A DNA stretch of 64,000 nucleotides, taken from contig JAYKKM010000416.1 of NCBI GenBank assembly GCA_035772405.1, positions 2,688,501 to 2,752,500 of the forward strand. Reading direction: 5' to 3'. This DNA comes from Chrysogorgia sp. JL179-B06. Its lineage: Eukaryota > Cnidaria > Anthozoa > Scleralcyonacea > Chrysogorgiidae. The position numbers were made by a program, and so were the translations under genes. This document shows positions 11,301 through 23,300 of this stretch, piece after piece; position 1 is the stretch's first letter; each line of letters starts with the position of its first letter. Below the pieces are notes generated by a model that saw only the letters and a program-made list of their open reading frames with translations, was not told where the DNA came from and ran no database searches.

Positions 11301-14300
11301 TTAAAAATAGACTTTGCAACCATAAAGGTTGAAATACATCTATCATTTACAAAGTGGGTTAATTAAATATATATATGTTATTTACCGGCTGGGAGGTCCG
11401 TACTGGAAAAATATTTTCCCGAAGTCTCAGAAGCGGCCCGAGACCGAAGGTCGAGGGCCGCTTCTGAGACTGAGGGAAAATATTTTTCCAGTACGGACCG
11501 ACCAAAACGGTAAATAACGTGTTTATTTTTTTCGAGCAAAGTCAAAAAAATTGCAACGTTTTGGCGCGAAAAGTTGCGAGAGGTCCGTACTGGTGTGATA
11601 CGGACCTCGTACTCAGCCAATCAAAAGGCTCTATTTTAGTTACGGACCTGAGTTACGGACCTCAAAAAAAAAAAATAACTATAACAAACGGTAATAACAA
11701 GAAATTAGGACAAAGTTCAAAAATTTCTAGCGCCTATAATACTACTATTATTTACAGATAAAAATATATCTAGCTTTAACTGGTCAATGATTATTATATA
11801 TTGTTACCGACGAGGGAATAAAATAATTTTTAAAGCGATTTGTTCTACATTTAGTGGGAACGAGTTTATTCGATACGCGTAAATTGTAACTACAATGTTC
11901 GGCAGTTTCTACAAGTTCGGAGAGGGGACTAGTTTGTGGAAGAACTTCTTTTCTAAAATATTTCGTACATAACAGTTCGCGCCTAGAAGACAGAGTTGGG
12001 ATGTTAAATTCTGACAAAGATTCGTTGTATGATAGTGATGGATTAATTATTTTCAATGCCCGTGACTGGATTCTTTCTATTTCTTTAGATAGGTATTCAG
12101 GTATGTTATAATGCCAAACTTGGGCGCAATACTCCAGAATGGGTCTTACACATGAAAAATACACTGAAATCAATGTTTTAGTGTCAGCACGAGCTCGTTT
12201 AAGAAGTCTTATCATGTAGAGGCGTTTCGCAGACTTTTTCACAATGTAAGCCACATGGTCATTCCACTTTAAATCGTCGCTGAAAATTACACCAAGTAGT
12301 TTTGCGGATTTCACCACTTCAATGGGCTGTTCGTCGACGGTCATTGGAGGGAAATTTGGATTGTTTTTCCAAAAACAAACGAGGATTTCTTTGCATTTAC
12401 GGGGGTTTAAGGACATATTATTTATTGTGCACCACTGTTTAATTCCTTCTAAAATAGTTTGAAAGTTCGAATCTTGGTTTCTAAAAAGCGTTTCTGAAAG
12501 AGACGAATCGTCAACGTATTTCCATCTATCGTCCCAACCCACCAACAAATCGTTTATCATTATCGTAAATAGTATCGGACCTAAGACGGTGCCCTGAAGG
12601 ACCCCACTGTTCACAGGCTCGAAACTAGAGGTGTGTAAAACTAGAGGTGTGTATTGATAAATGTTATCTCAGGTCTTGCAAATTGAAATCAGATTTTGTT
12701 GCAAGTTGCTGCAATTTTGCTCCTCGTATTTCTTTACCTTAATAAACATGTGAAAGTTCAGTAAAAATTTGACAGTATAAACCGGAGTTTTAAATCCGCC
12801 ATGTTGCCAATACGAGCGATTTTTATGATTTTTTTCATTTGGACCCAGTCCTTCCTTACTATGGCCGAGCGTTAAATCCCCTCTACATTTCCCCGCTAAA
12901 TTATTAACCTTGTTAAATGCCCCGTACCCCAGGGGAAATGTGTTGTTAAATAGGCGTATTCCACGGCTATTTCCCCGTTAAAGCCCCGCTACGCCCCGGG
13001 GGTCGGGGGGCCGTAGTTTCAATTGACTGGTGCATTATCTCGATCAATATTTAACCGTTTTCAATTCTGAAAACAGATTTGGAATTAGCGAGTCAAAATA
13101 CATCACATATGTGTCTACTATATTACGAGAACGTGAATACCCTTCGTAAAAATGGTTTATGTACTTAGAAAGTTAGTCGGCTTTGTCGGCTATGATTATC
13201 TCGATCAAAACCGTTTTCAATTCTGAAAACAGATTTGGAATTAGCGAGTCAAAATACATAACATATGTGTCTACTATATTACGAGAACGTGAATACCCTT
13301 CGTAAAAATGGTTTATGTACTTAGAAATTAGTCCGGGCTTGGTCGGCTATGATAATCTCGATCAATATATAACCGTTTTCAATTCTGAAAACAGATTTGG
13401 AATTAGCGAGTCAAAATACATACTCGGACTCGGATTTCTATTTCCTCAAAAAACTATGTCTCTTGTGACGGTTCAATTTAATCTGAGTATCTAGTTACCA
13501 GTGCCACATTTTCCGATCCCGCGCATGAGGACGGTTGATCATATATATATACCTATAAACAGATCCTAGATCTAGGAACGGCATAAGGGACTAAACGCCG
13601 GTCGATATTAGCACCCTCGCCCTCAGGCCTTCGGCCGGCGCTTCGCGCCGGGCGAGGGGACAACAACATATTAGCATTTAACTCTATATATAATGAAAGA
13701 CTGAAATCTTTAAAATTTATTGAGTTTGTATTGTTAAGAATATTAAAGCCCAGCATAAAACACGTAGAAAAGGCATAATAAAATTTTAATAAGATCTAAC
13801 GTTTCGTTGTACACAACACAATATCCTCAGAGATAATAATTACAAAGTGCCTAAGCCTACTGTAGATATATATTTACAACATGTCAAAAATTATCTTGAT
13901 GTTTTGAACATCCTCAAATTAAATTTACTTACGAAGTGGAATTAAATAAATCACTTCCATTCTTAGATATCAACATCAACCGTTCCGGTAGTTGCTTTTC
14001 TACAAATGTTTATCGTAAACCCACTTTTACTGGACTTTTGACTTCATTTGATTCATTCATTACGTTTTGTTATAAAAAAGGTCTTATTTTACATTGCTTA
14101 GACGTAATGTTTCAATATTTGCTCAACCTACTTAAAATTTCACGAAGAACTCGAAAAACTCAAAAAGATTTTTATGAGAAATAGCTATCCCATTAAACTA
14201 CTTGATATTTGCATTGCTTCTTTTCTTGAAAAGGTTTTCGATAAGTCACCTAAGGTTTCCACTGTCCCTAAACAAAACAAAACAACAACAACAGACGTTT

Positions 14301-17300
14301 TACGGCCGTTTTCCCCGCTTACGCAGGGGTTGGCCGGTGGTTCCCCACGACAGTTTCCTCCACTTTCCACGATCATGTGCATCTTCCCTCTTCAGCCCAC
14401 ACTCTCTCATATCCCTCTCCACTACCTGGCTCCATGTCATCCTTGGCCTTCCTCTTACTGTCCCTAAACGTATTATTTATTTCTCTCTACCTTTCACCGG
14501 ACAACATTTTATACAAAGTCGCAACCAATTAAGAAAACTCCTCACTTCGGCCTATACCCACACATTGAAATTAAGTTTATTTCCCGTCCTTTCATTCGTC
14601 TTTTTCACTTCTTTCCTTTTAAAGACAGAATTCCCTTGCGTCTGAGATCTTGTGTTATCGATCTTTTTACGTGTCGAAGCTGCGGAGCTTCGACTTCGTA
14701 TGTTGGTGAAACTTGCCGGCATTTACATACACGTGTCTCGGAACACTTGGGAATTTCTCCTTTAACTGATAAGCAAACCAATCCTCCTCTTTCCAGCATC
14801 CTTTCTCTCCATCATGACACAGGCCAAACGATTTCTTTTGATGATTTTAAAATACTTTCTTCCTGCTCTTTCGAGCACGAACTTCTTCTACGCGAAAGCT
14901 TCTTAATTAGTAAACTTAAACCATCTTTAAACGGCAACATTGGTTCTGTGCCTCTTTTCCTTCTCTGATTTCTTTGTGTACCTTTATTTTTATATCGGCC
15001 CTAACTTTTACTCACTTTCTTACCGTCTATTGTGTTCCTTTTCTCACTTGTAACTTTTATTTTTAACACTTCTCTCTGATTGGCTAATTTTTGACATGTT
15101 GTACATGTAAATATATATATCTAGGCTTAGGCACTTTGTAATTATTATCTCTGAAGATGTTGTAGTGTATACAACGAAACATTAGATCTTATTAACATTT
15201 TATTTTGCCTTTTCTACGTGTTTTATGCTGGGCTTTAATATTCTTAACAAAGTTACACTTCCCGCCTGGTCAATCTCTGGCTAGAGTTTGTATTGCTTCT
15301 CCAAGAAGGGTGTTTGGGTGGGATTTTACGGCTCTAAGAATTTAATAACACACTGATTTTTCATTAAAATGCCTGTTTTGGAAATAGACCTCCCATGAAC
15401 AAAACAAAAAATTTAATTTTTTTATTTTCATTTTCTTGTATATGTACCTGCATGGTAGTCATTATTACCCATTAGATAGCAAAAATCACACACATTTTTG
15501 GATCATACTGCCTCTTTACCGTAGAACCGCGAAAGTATCACCCCTCAAATGTATAGCAATCCCCAAAAGTAATGGAAAATTGAGACGTCTTAAAAAATTT
15601 CCAAAAATAGTGCCCCCAAAAATAGCAGCCTTTTTGAAAATAGCACGCTTCCACATGATACTATGCTTGCCTAAACTGGACAATATTATGAACATGTAAA
15701 TACCAAGTCCATTAGCCAAATACCAAGTCCATTTTGGTCAATATCACTTTCAATCGGCTAATTCGATGTTCAAATGCTCAACTATTCCAAGTTGAAGTTG
15801 AGATTTCAAATTCCAACTAGAAATTTTGTAAGTCGAATTAAAACTTCGAAGTCGAAGTGAAATTTCGAAGTCCGGGTATAATTTTTCGAAGTGGAATTAA
15901 ATTTCTCTGGTGCACACGCATATTCGAAGTCGAACATGATAATTTTGTTATAATTTATGCTATAATATATTTAATTATTTAACGCGCCATTAGCGCCAAA
16001 AATGTTGTTCGCTCCATGTTAAATTCAAGCATGGCTCGTCAAACACCTCCGGGTAAACCTGATTTGCAAACTTTGGCACGGAATAAAGTGTCTGATATTG
16101 TTACTGGTAAAAACAGCAGAACTACTACAACAATAGAAAGTACTAATTTGCAGTCCTCGAACACCGAAGATCATGGTAATGTGACTCAAGAGCTCAACGC
16201 AAGATTTGGCGTGCCTCGTCAGATATACAATCCACGTCAAAATTATGGCCGACCTACAGCCCCCACTGGCCAGTGTTAATTTCCCATGCGGAATAAATTA
16301 AAGCCAAATATATTATAGCATAAATTATAACAAAATTATCATGTTCGACTTCGAATATGCGTGTTTGCACCACAGAAATTTAACACACGAAAAATTATAC
16401 CTGGATTTCGAAATTTCACTTCGACTTCGAAGTTACAAAATTCGACTTACAAAATTTCTAGTTGGAATTTGAAATCTCAACTTCAACTTGGAATAGTTAA
16501 GCATTTGAACATCGATTGAGCCGATTGAAAGTGATATTGACCAAAATGGACTTGGTATTTGGCTAATGGACTTGGAATTTACATGTTCATAATTTTGTCC
16601 AGTTTAGGCAAGCATATGATACAGTGAATACGATTGATGTTGATAAAATGGCTTGAAAGAAGAAGGAAAAACAAAACCAAGAACTTTATTTGAAGTTCAT
16701 ATTAAATTTAACAGGATACCATGCATTGTTTTATGAAATATAGCAAGTTTAGTACCTATAGGAAGCCTATAAATTGTTATTGTTGTTGACAGGCAAGTCC
16801 ATTTCATCATCGTTGCTATCATCATAGAACACTACATCAGCAGGGAATGCCCTCGAGATTTATCTTGTTATCCCTTTCTCCAGATTTCGGAAGGGAAATG
16901 CCACATTTTACGAAGGAGCCAATTACAGTACTCCATCTTTTATTTGATGAGTTGTTTCCTGCCATGCCTGTCCAACCCACAAAACGCATTCACTGGCAGT
17001 CAAACTTGAGGTGCGAAAGATCTCCGGATCTTTCACTATCAATTTGGTTGCTTTGAAATGGTGTTGAAAATAATTGATTGTTTTTGCTTCATTCTGGTAA
17101 ACTTTTGCTCCACAAATTTTGAGTTAGTTTTCAGTAATCGCTTGATAAACTCAAAAGTATTAAGTTTCAAATCTCAATGCACCAATAGTAAAGTTTAAAA
17201 CTGTTAAACTTGCAATGGCACGAGGAAACAAATATAAGGAAAATGTGGTAATTAATAGAAAGAGACAAAGAAGAATATTTGCAATGGTAGTTCCATGTTA

Positions 17301-20300
17301 ACATATTTTCCACTCAAAAGTAATGACTCCTCGAAAGTAGCACCCCCTGAAAATACTGGCCCCCAATGCTGGATAAATCTGAAAGTAACAGGGGCCACTA
17401 CTTTCGGGACTCTATGGTATTCTTTAAAGTGTTACTACGATCAAATTTTTACCTATCGATATTTTTACGTATTTATAAAGCAGAGCTTCTAAATATTACT
17501 CGGTCGAAACCATTTTGCGATTCGACGATGGCAAGTATTATTTTTCTGACTCCGAATCTGGAGTTGTTATGTCCGCCATTAATCGTTCATGTTGCTGACC
17601 AGCGTCACGAAGTGACGTCAGATTCTCAACTCGAAGACTCCACATGGCTAATTCTTCAAGTAAATCAAGGTCGTTTTTTCAAATTCGTCGTTTGAAAGGC
17701 TGAACATTTCATCTACTTCTCGAAGAAAACAAGTAACCTCGACTGAAATTCTGGCGTAGCATTGAGAATCTGACGTCACAAACAATATTACCTTTTGAAA
17801 TTGCGGGCTCACTTGGAACACGTTTTTAGTAATGGTGGCAGCCACTAAATAATAGTGATTTCAGAGCTCAAAATACTTACTTCAGAATACCATTTTTTAG
17901 TTTTTTTTACATCGATGATCACTTTCGACCCTGAAATACTATTCTATGCTAAAGAAAATCTAAAAGACGTGGGTGAATTTTCATCGTATAGTGCCACTTG
18001 CTGAGCCCTGGAAAATTAGTAAAATATTTGAAGAACTTAACTTTTTGATATATGATCAAGTGACACATTTTGTTGCATTTCAAAATAGCTCTGGAAAAAC
18101 CCTAGAAAAAGCCTTTAAAACCTCTGGAAAGCCCTGGATTTTTAAGTTTGTAATCCTCATATAGTTTGTCCACAACATTTTCACTAATTCAGGGTTATGC
18201 TAATTGATGTTTGAGCAACGCAGTTGTTTTGAGTGAGATCCCCTTTTATTATCAGCGTTATTTTTTCAATTCATTAGAGAGTAAATAAATATTCGCAGTG
18301 ATGGCTTGCTGGCTGTTACACTAGTTTGGCCAAGTTCCTGGAATTAAACTTCTATAATTAGATTATGACCTTGTAGAAATTGAGAGTGACTTATCTAAGG
18401 CCCCGTCTTACATGGAGGTAGGGTGACCCTTCTGGAAGGGTTAGCCTAGTAGAAGGTTTACCCTAGTCCATTGTCTTTTTCGTTTACATGTGTCCTAGGG
18501 GTAGGGTTACCGTTTCCCCAGTGCTTGCTAGGGTAACCCTGGCGGCAGGGCTATATTTTTGTTTACTTTACCCATGTAAACGCATCAGGTAGGGTCACCC
18601 TCCCAGACGGGTCATATTTCAGTGAAAAAGCGCGCAATAAAAGCGCTCGTTCGGTGTATTTCAGATTCAAGTAAAACGCCATTATACATGCAGTTTGAGC
18701 CTTCACTGTTCTGTTCTACCAGAAATCCGCCAAAATCGACGACGATGACGAACAGCTCTCCTTCGAACGTGTCTCATCCGAGCTAAATTAAGCAGCATTG
18801 TACTGGTTCGCTGCATGAATTGCTAACTGTTGTTGATGACATTTTTGAAACAACGAAAAGCCAAGCAATAGACCACAGGATTTAAATGCGGCGACCAAAG
18901 GACCAAGACACAAAACAATAAAACTTGCCACCAAAACTCTTCGTTTGTCCGCCATTTTCAATTTGTTTAGTGGCACGCAAAGGGAGGGTGACCCTACTAG
19001 AGGAGTCCCTGCTACAATGGTCACCCTACACCATGTAAACAGGGGCTATCTTTTGACCCTCTTGGAAGGGTCACCCTACTAGGAGGGTAACCCTACCTCT
19101 GTAAACAGGGCCTAATTGTTTTAGTAGAAACTAACTTAAGTAAAAATATTCGGCATTCTCTGATCAAAAATATTTTATTTCGAGATTTCGGCCACAAGTC
19201 TGTGGTCTACAACGGCAAGAAGATTAATGGCAAATAAAGTGTGGTTACAATATATATATATATATATACATAACTGTGAATAACTTAAAACGGAAATAGA
19301 AAATGACAACTAGTAATATATTCATAAATTAATTGCGGTATTTGTTCGTAAGAATGGAATATTGGCCCGGTAGAGATTTGGCGTTATTGTCAGCATTTTC
19401 AGTGATTTTCTGATGCGATAATTCCCTTTGTCAATAGCGCTCCGTCGAGATGACGTCAGTACCGATGTTTGTCCGCTTTTACTCATAATTCTTGCGGCCA
19501 TAACAAAAGAAATAGCTCATTTGCAATAATTTGTGAGTCAAATTTGGTTTGTTTGTCCGCTTTTGTTTGAGCTATTAATAGCAGCCAGAGTCTATACGCT
19601 ATTATACGGCTGTTTTCAAAATCTATTTATGTCCGTGTTTCTACGAATGATTTGCAATGTTGGATGCTTGTGTGTAGTTTTTAACGTTTCTGATATGCTC
19701 TTTCTTTCTGGTTTCAAACGATCGTCCTGTTTCTCCAATATAAGTCCACGAACATTGTTTGCATGGTATCTTGTATATGACGTTAGTATGTTGTTCAGCT
19801 GCAACTCTGTGTTTCCGTCGGTGATGGAAATTGTTGTTGTAAAGTTCGTAAAGGCTTGGTGGTAACGTTGATGTCGTGTTTACGTAGGGTCCGTTGTAGT
19901 TTTTCGGTTAATCCTTTGATGTATGGGAGAACAGCATGTCCGTGTGGACTGGGTGATTCGACATGTTTGAAGAACATCCCGACTAACTCTTCTGGTGATG
20001 GCGTCGTGGAAGTAGAGGAGTGTTTTTGATTGTAGAAATGAATTTGGTGACGTAGTCGAGTTCTTGAATTGTGCCTTCTTCTGTATTCGGTAGCGTCATT
20101 GCTCTATGAATCCGTGTTCGCGCTGTGCTTGTCTTGTGTGTCTTATCATGATGTGAATTGAAACCAGAAAGAAAGAGCAAATCAGAAACGTTAAAAACTA
20201 CAAACAAGCATCCAACATTGCAAATCATTCGTGGAAACACGGACATAAAATAGATTTTGAAAACAGCCGTATAATTGACAAAGGGAATTATCGCATCAGA

Positions 20301-23300
20301 AAATCACTTGAATCTTGGCATACCGCTATTACTGAAAATGCTGACAATAACGCTAAATCTCTAGCGGGCCAATATTCCATTCTTAGTACTTACGAACAAA
20401 CACCGCAATTAATTTATGAATATATTACTAGTTGTCATTTTCTATTTCCGTTTTAAGTTGTTCATAGTTATGTAAATATATTGTAACCACACTCTATTTG
20501 CCATTAATCTTCTTCCCGTTGAAGACCACAGACTGGTGGTCGAAAGCTCGAAATAAAATATTTTTGATCAGAGAACGCCGTTTCATTATTCAGTTAAACT
20601 AACTTATGTTCATTCTTCCTTCAAGTTTATTTCGAAACACAAGACAATAATAATGTTTTTTGGGGGAAAACTCAGCCTTATCACTTACATAATATCTATT
20701 AAAGTGCCTATAACCTCAAAATGTTTTATTGTCTTGTTTGGAAGAACTTTTAAAATGATAAAGTAACTTCTTTTGAAGATTTTCGTTTCTTTGCTTTCTT
20801 TTTGGGATATATCAGTTTGTTTGATATGCAAATGTATGGAATTTCGTCAACATGCATAATGACTTATTGGAGAAATGTGTATATCTCTTTCATCGAACGA
20901 AATCCTTTAAAATCAAGAAGTTTGGTGTTGTGGGAGAAACGCACACGCGTGTTATTCACACTTTAGTGTTTTTATTTCATGAACGGAAAGATATATAACA
21001 TTCTCTGATAACTCATTATGCATGTGTGACGAAATTCCAGGTATCTGCATATCAAACAAACTGATATATCTCACAAAGAAAGCGAAGAAGTGAAAATCTT
21101 CAAAAGAAGTTACTTTATCATTTTAAAAGTTCTTCCAAATAAGACAATAAAACATTTTGAGGTGAGGGGCACTTTAAAGTGCCTATGATACGAAAATTAA
21201 ATTTTATTTATTTGAAAGAACTTTTAAAATAATGAAGAATGTTAATTTACAGCTCTTTCATATTTCACTTGGCTCTTGAGATATTTAGACTTACACTGTA
21301 TGTGATATTCAAATGAGATAACCTATGACGTCAAAAGGTTTGCAATACATTTTAACATATTGGAAAATCGTGTATATCTTTATTATTAAACGAAATCACT
21401 TGAAACTTTGCCAGTGGATACAAACCACTAAACTGAAGAACATCTTTCAAGTTTTAATGTTGCAATAGTAATAGTATAGTTCCCTGACCACTAAGTCTGT
21501 TTGTCAAAATCTTTGTTTTCTGACATAGCTATGTGTTGCACCAAAGTTAAACTTCAGTTTCGAATTGGTTAAGTCAGTGAAAATTTGCTCAACCAGTACG
21601 GAAGAGAAAACAAATCATTTTATTTTAGAAATCAAGATATCTGAAAACTAATTTGTACCATGGCGACCATAAAACTAGAACGATGTTCTCCAGTTTAGTG
21701 GTCTGTATCCACATGCAAAGTTTCAAGTGATATCGTTTAATAATAGCTTAAAGATATACTGTACACTGTTTTCCAATATGTTAAAATGTATTGCAAACCT
21801 TTTGACGTCATAGGTTATCTCATTTGAATATCATATAAGTCTAAATCTCAAGAGCCCAGTGAAATATGAAAGAGCTATAAATTAATATTCTTCATTATTT
21901 TAAAAGTTCTTTCAAATAAAACAAACTTAATTTCCGTATCATAGGCATTTTAATAATTACATGTACATAGCGAGTAGCGCAGCCAATCAGCACGCAGCAT
22001 TTGTATTAGACTAACTGTACTAGTAAATTTCTACTAAACAATATTATTTGCTCACCAGGTATTCAGTGGAAGGAACATTGAACATAAACCATCTGTATCC
22101 CACGCCCAAAATCAGACAACCCTTGGAATCAGGAATTCTACAACCCTTTCGACTAAAATTCCACAAACTGTTAAACCTGTTAATACTCTGACACCTATTC
22201 AATCCAAACAGCCAGCAACTGTTGTATTCAGCAAAAGGCCTACCATTGGGAAAATAACTCAGGTAACCCTTGTTTAAAATATAAGTATAGGTAACTATAG
22301 TATAGCTAAGTGGTAGTGAATGATATGCGTATGATACTGGCCTTACAGTACATAGTACAAAACTAACTTCCAACCACTAAGAACACCTGATTCCAAAAGT
22401 CCCGAAGATCGCTGAACACAATAATACACAACTTGCAAATTCAGGGTCTGAAGATACACCTGATTTTCAGTTGTGTTGTCATGGTGTGTCACACACTGCA
22501 TTTTAGCACTCTATCAAATACAATCATAAAAAAATTCATTTCATATACACTTTAAGAATTTCTTTTTGCTTTTTTTTTAGTCTAATCCTGTAACACTAGC
22601 TCCTGGTGGTACTGAAAAGGTAAATGAAAAAAAAGATGATCATTATTGAATTCAACCTATTTTGAAGGAATGCTTTTTTCAATTAATTTTTATACAAGAT
22701 CGACCTTCTACTCTGTGTTCATGTAGTCTAAATCCTGCATAATGTTGATGAAATACACATATCTGTACATGTATGCATTTATCACTCGAATACAATTCTT
22801 CAGTATTTTTTATTATAGCCTCCAGACGAGGAATGGACTAGTACAATCATACTCAAAACCGAGGTATGCATATTATTATATTATATATTTTAATTAAGAT
22901 TAGTAAATTTATTTACTAAGGTTATATTACAAGTATAGTGCATGTGGCAGGGTGGCCGTAGCCTGCGGACAGGGAGCAGGTTGAAAAAAAACATATTTGG
23001 GGAAGAAGGGTCAGGAAAGCAGTAGATGAGTTGTGCGACCCAGATGAACTACGGACATGGAAATCCATCTGCAGCAAATGCAACACAGCGCATCGTCCCA
23101 CGAGTGCGACCTGTTACTGTAACTAACAATTATAATAAACGTGATGTAATGCGGGCAACGGGTTGCTTAGGCTAGTCTCGCTGTGGTGTTTCGCTATTGG
23201 TTTTGCGCAGTGTTGTTATTCATACTTCCCGCTCGTGCGACTTGTCGACCGGTGCATTTCCACGTTGCTGCGGGATGTTGCGGTGAGAGATGTCACTTCT

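Larger units (their letters stand above)
11091..13034. mobile_element. Harbinger-like element (TSD TTA) inserted in the tandem-repeat element
   Basis: Ends TGCACCAGTCAATTGAAACT and (reversed) the same sequence are perfect inverted repeats, continuing to ACGGCC and a C-rich tract. TTA lies at 11088-11090 and 13035-13037. The second copy of the host repeat near 46339 reads straight through as GAACGTTATCTCGATC, which is the empty site. A 3-bp TWA duplication is typical of PIF/Harbinger elements. The interior carries a foldback repeat and a LINE fragment, but no transposase is recognised. Confidence 0.82.
10731..13663. repeat. Dispersed tandem-repeat element, copy 1 (interrupted)
   Basis: It shares its start (ACTAGAAATACGAATTCGC), a roughly 150-165 bp unit with GATTTGGAATTAGCGAGTCA and ATATTACGAGAACGTGA, and its end (GGCCTTCGGCCGGCGCTTCG) with the copy at 46009-46848. 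Unit starts are visible near 10940, 13060, 13222 and 13385. A GC-rich hairpin closes the right end. The first and second units are separated by an inserted Harbinger-like element. Confidence 0.8.
13731..15283 (+). mobile_element. Penelope-like element with inverted terminal copies
   Basis: The terminal regions 13731-13892 and 15086-15250 are inverted copies of each other (TTGTTAAGAATATTAAAGCCC...; GCCTAAGCCTAC...). Between them are a reverse-transcriptase C-terminal piece (LPFLDININRSG, VYRKPTFTG; 13936-14040) and a GIY-YIG endonuclease segment (TCRSCGASTSYVGETCRHLHTRVSEH; 14660-14760) followed by a typical C-terminal stretch to 14968. The RT core is deleted. GAGTTTGTATTG occurs at 13722-13733 and 15284-15295 and may be the target duplication. 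A LINE 3' end is inserted at 14274. Confidence 0.82.
15519..17417 (-). mobile_element. Pogo/Tigger-like element, decayed (TSD TA)
   Basis: The ends CCGTAGAACCGCGAAAGTA and (reversed) CCATAGAGTCCCGAAAGTA are inverted repeats, each flanked by TA (15517-15518, 17418-17419). Terminal regions carry repeated GAAAGTA-NN-GCCCC motifs. Minus-strand DNA near 16880-17010 retains a transposase C-terminal piece. A related end lies near 63549. A large foldback is inserted or contained at 15653-16626. Confidence 0.7.
19139..20595. mobile_element. Penelope-like element copies, head-to-head (11-bp TSD)
   Basis: AAACTAACTTA occurs at 19128-19138 and 20596-20606 as a target duplication. The termini 19151 and 20580 are inverted copies (CGGCATTCTCTGATCAAAAA). 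Minus-strand DNA (20246 to 19600) encodes a Penelope C-terminal region with a GIY-YIG start (IYKIPCKQCSWTYIGETGRS, KKEHIRNVK). The plus strand from 20160 to 20455 encodes the continuation of the same domain (KKEQIRNVKNY, NHSWKHGHKIDFENS, RIRKSLESWH). Both halves carry frameshifts and internal deletions. Confidence 0.8.

Noticed and set aside
17366..17695. Open frame of 109 residues
   Set aside because: It crosses the border between the pogo-like element and a MITE; part of it recurs in the MITE copy at 40899 as element DNA.
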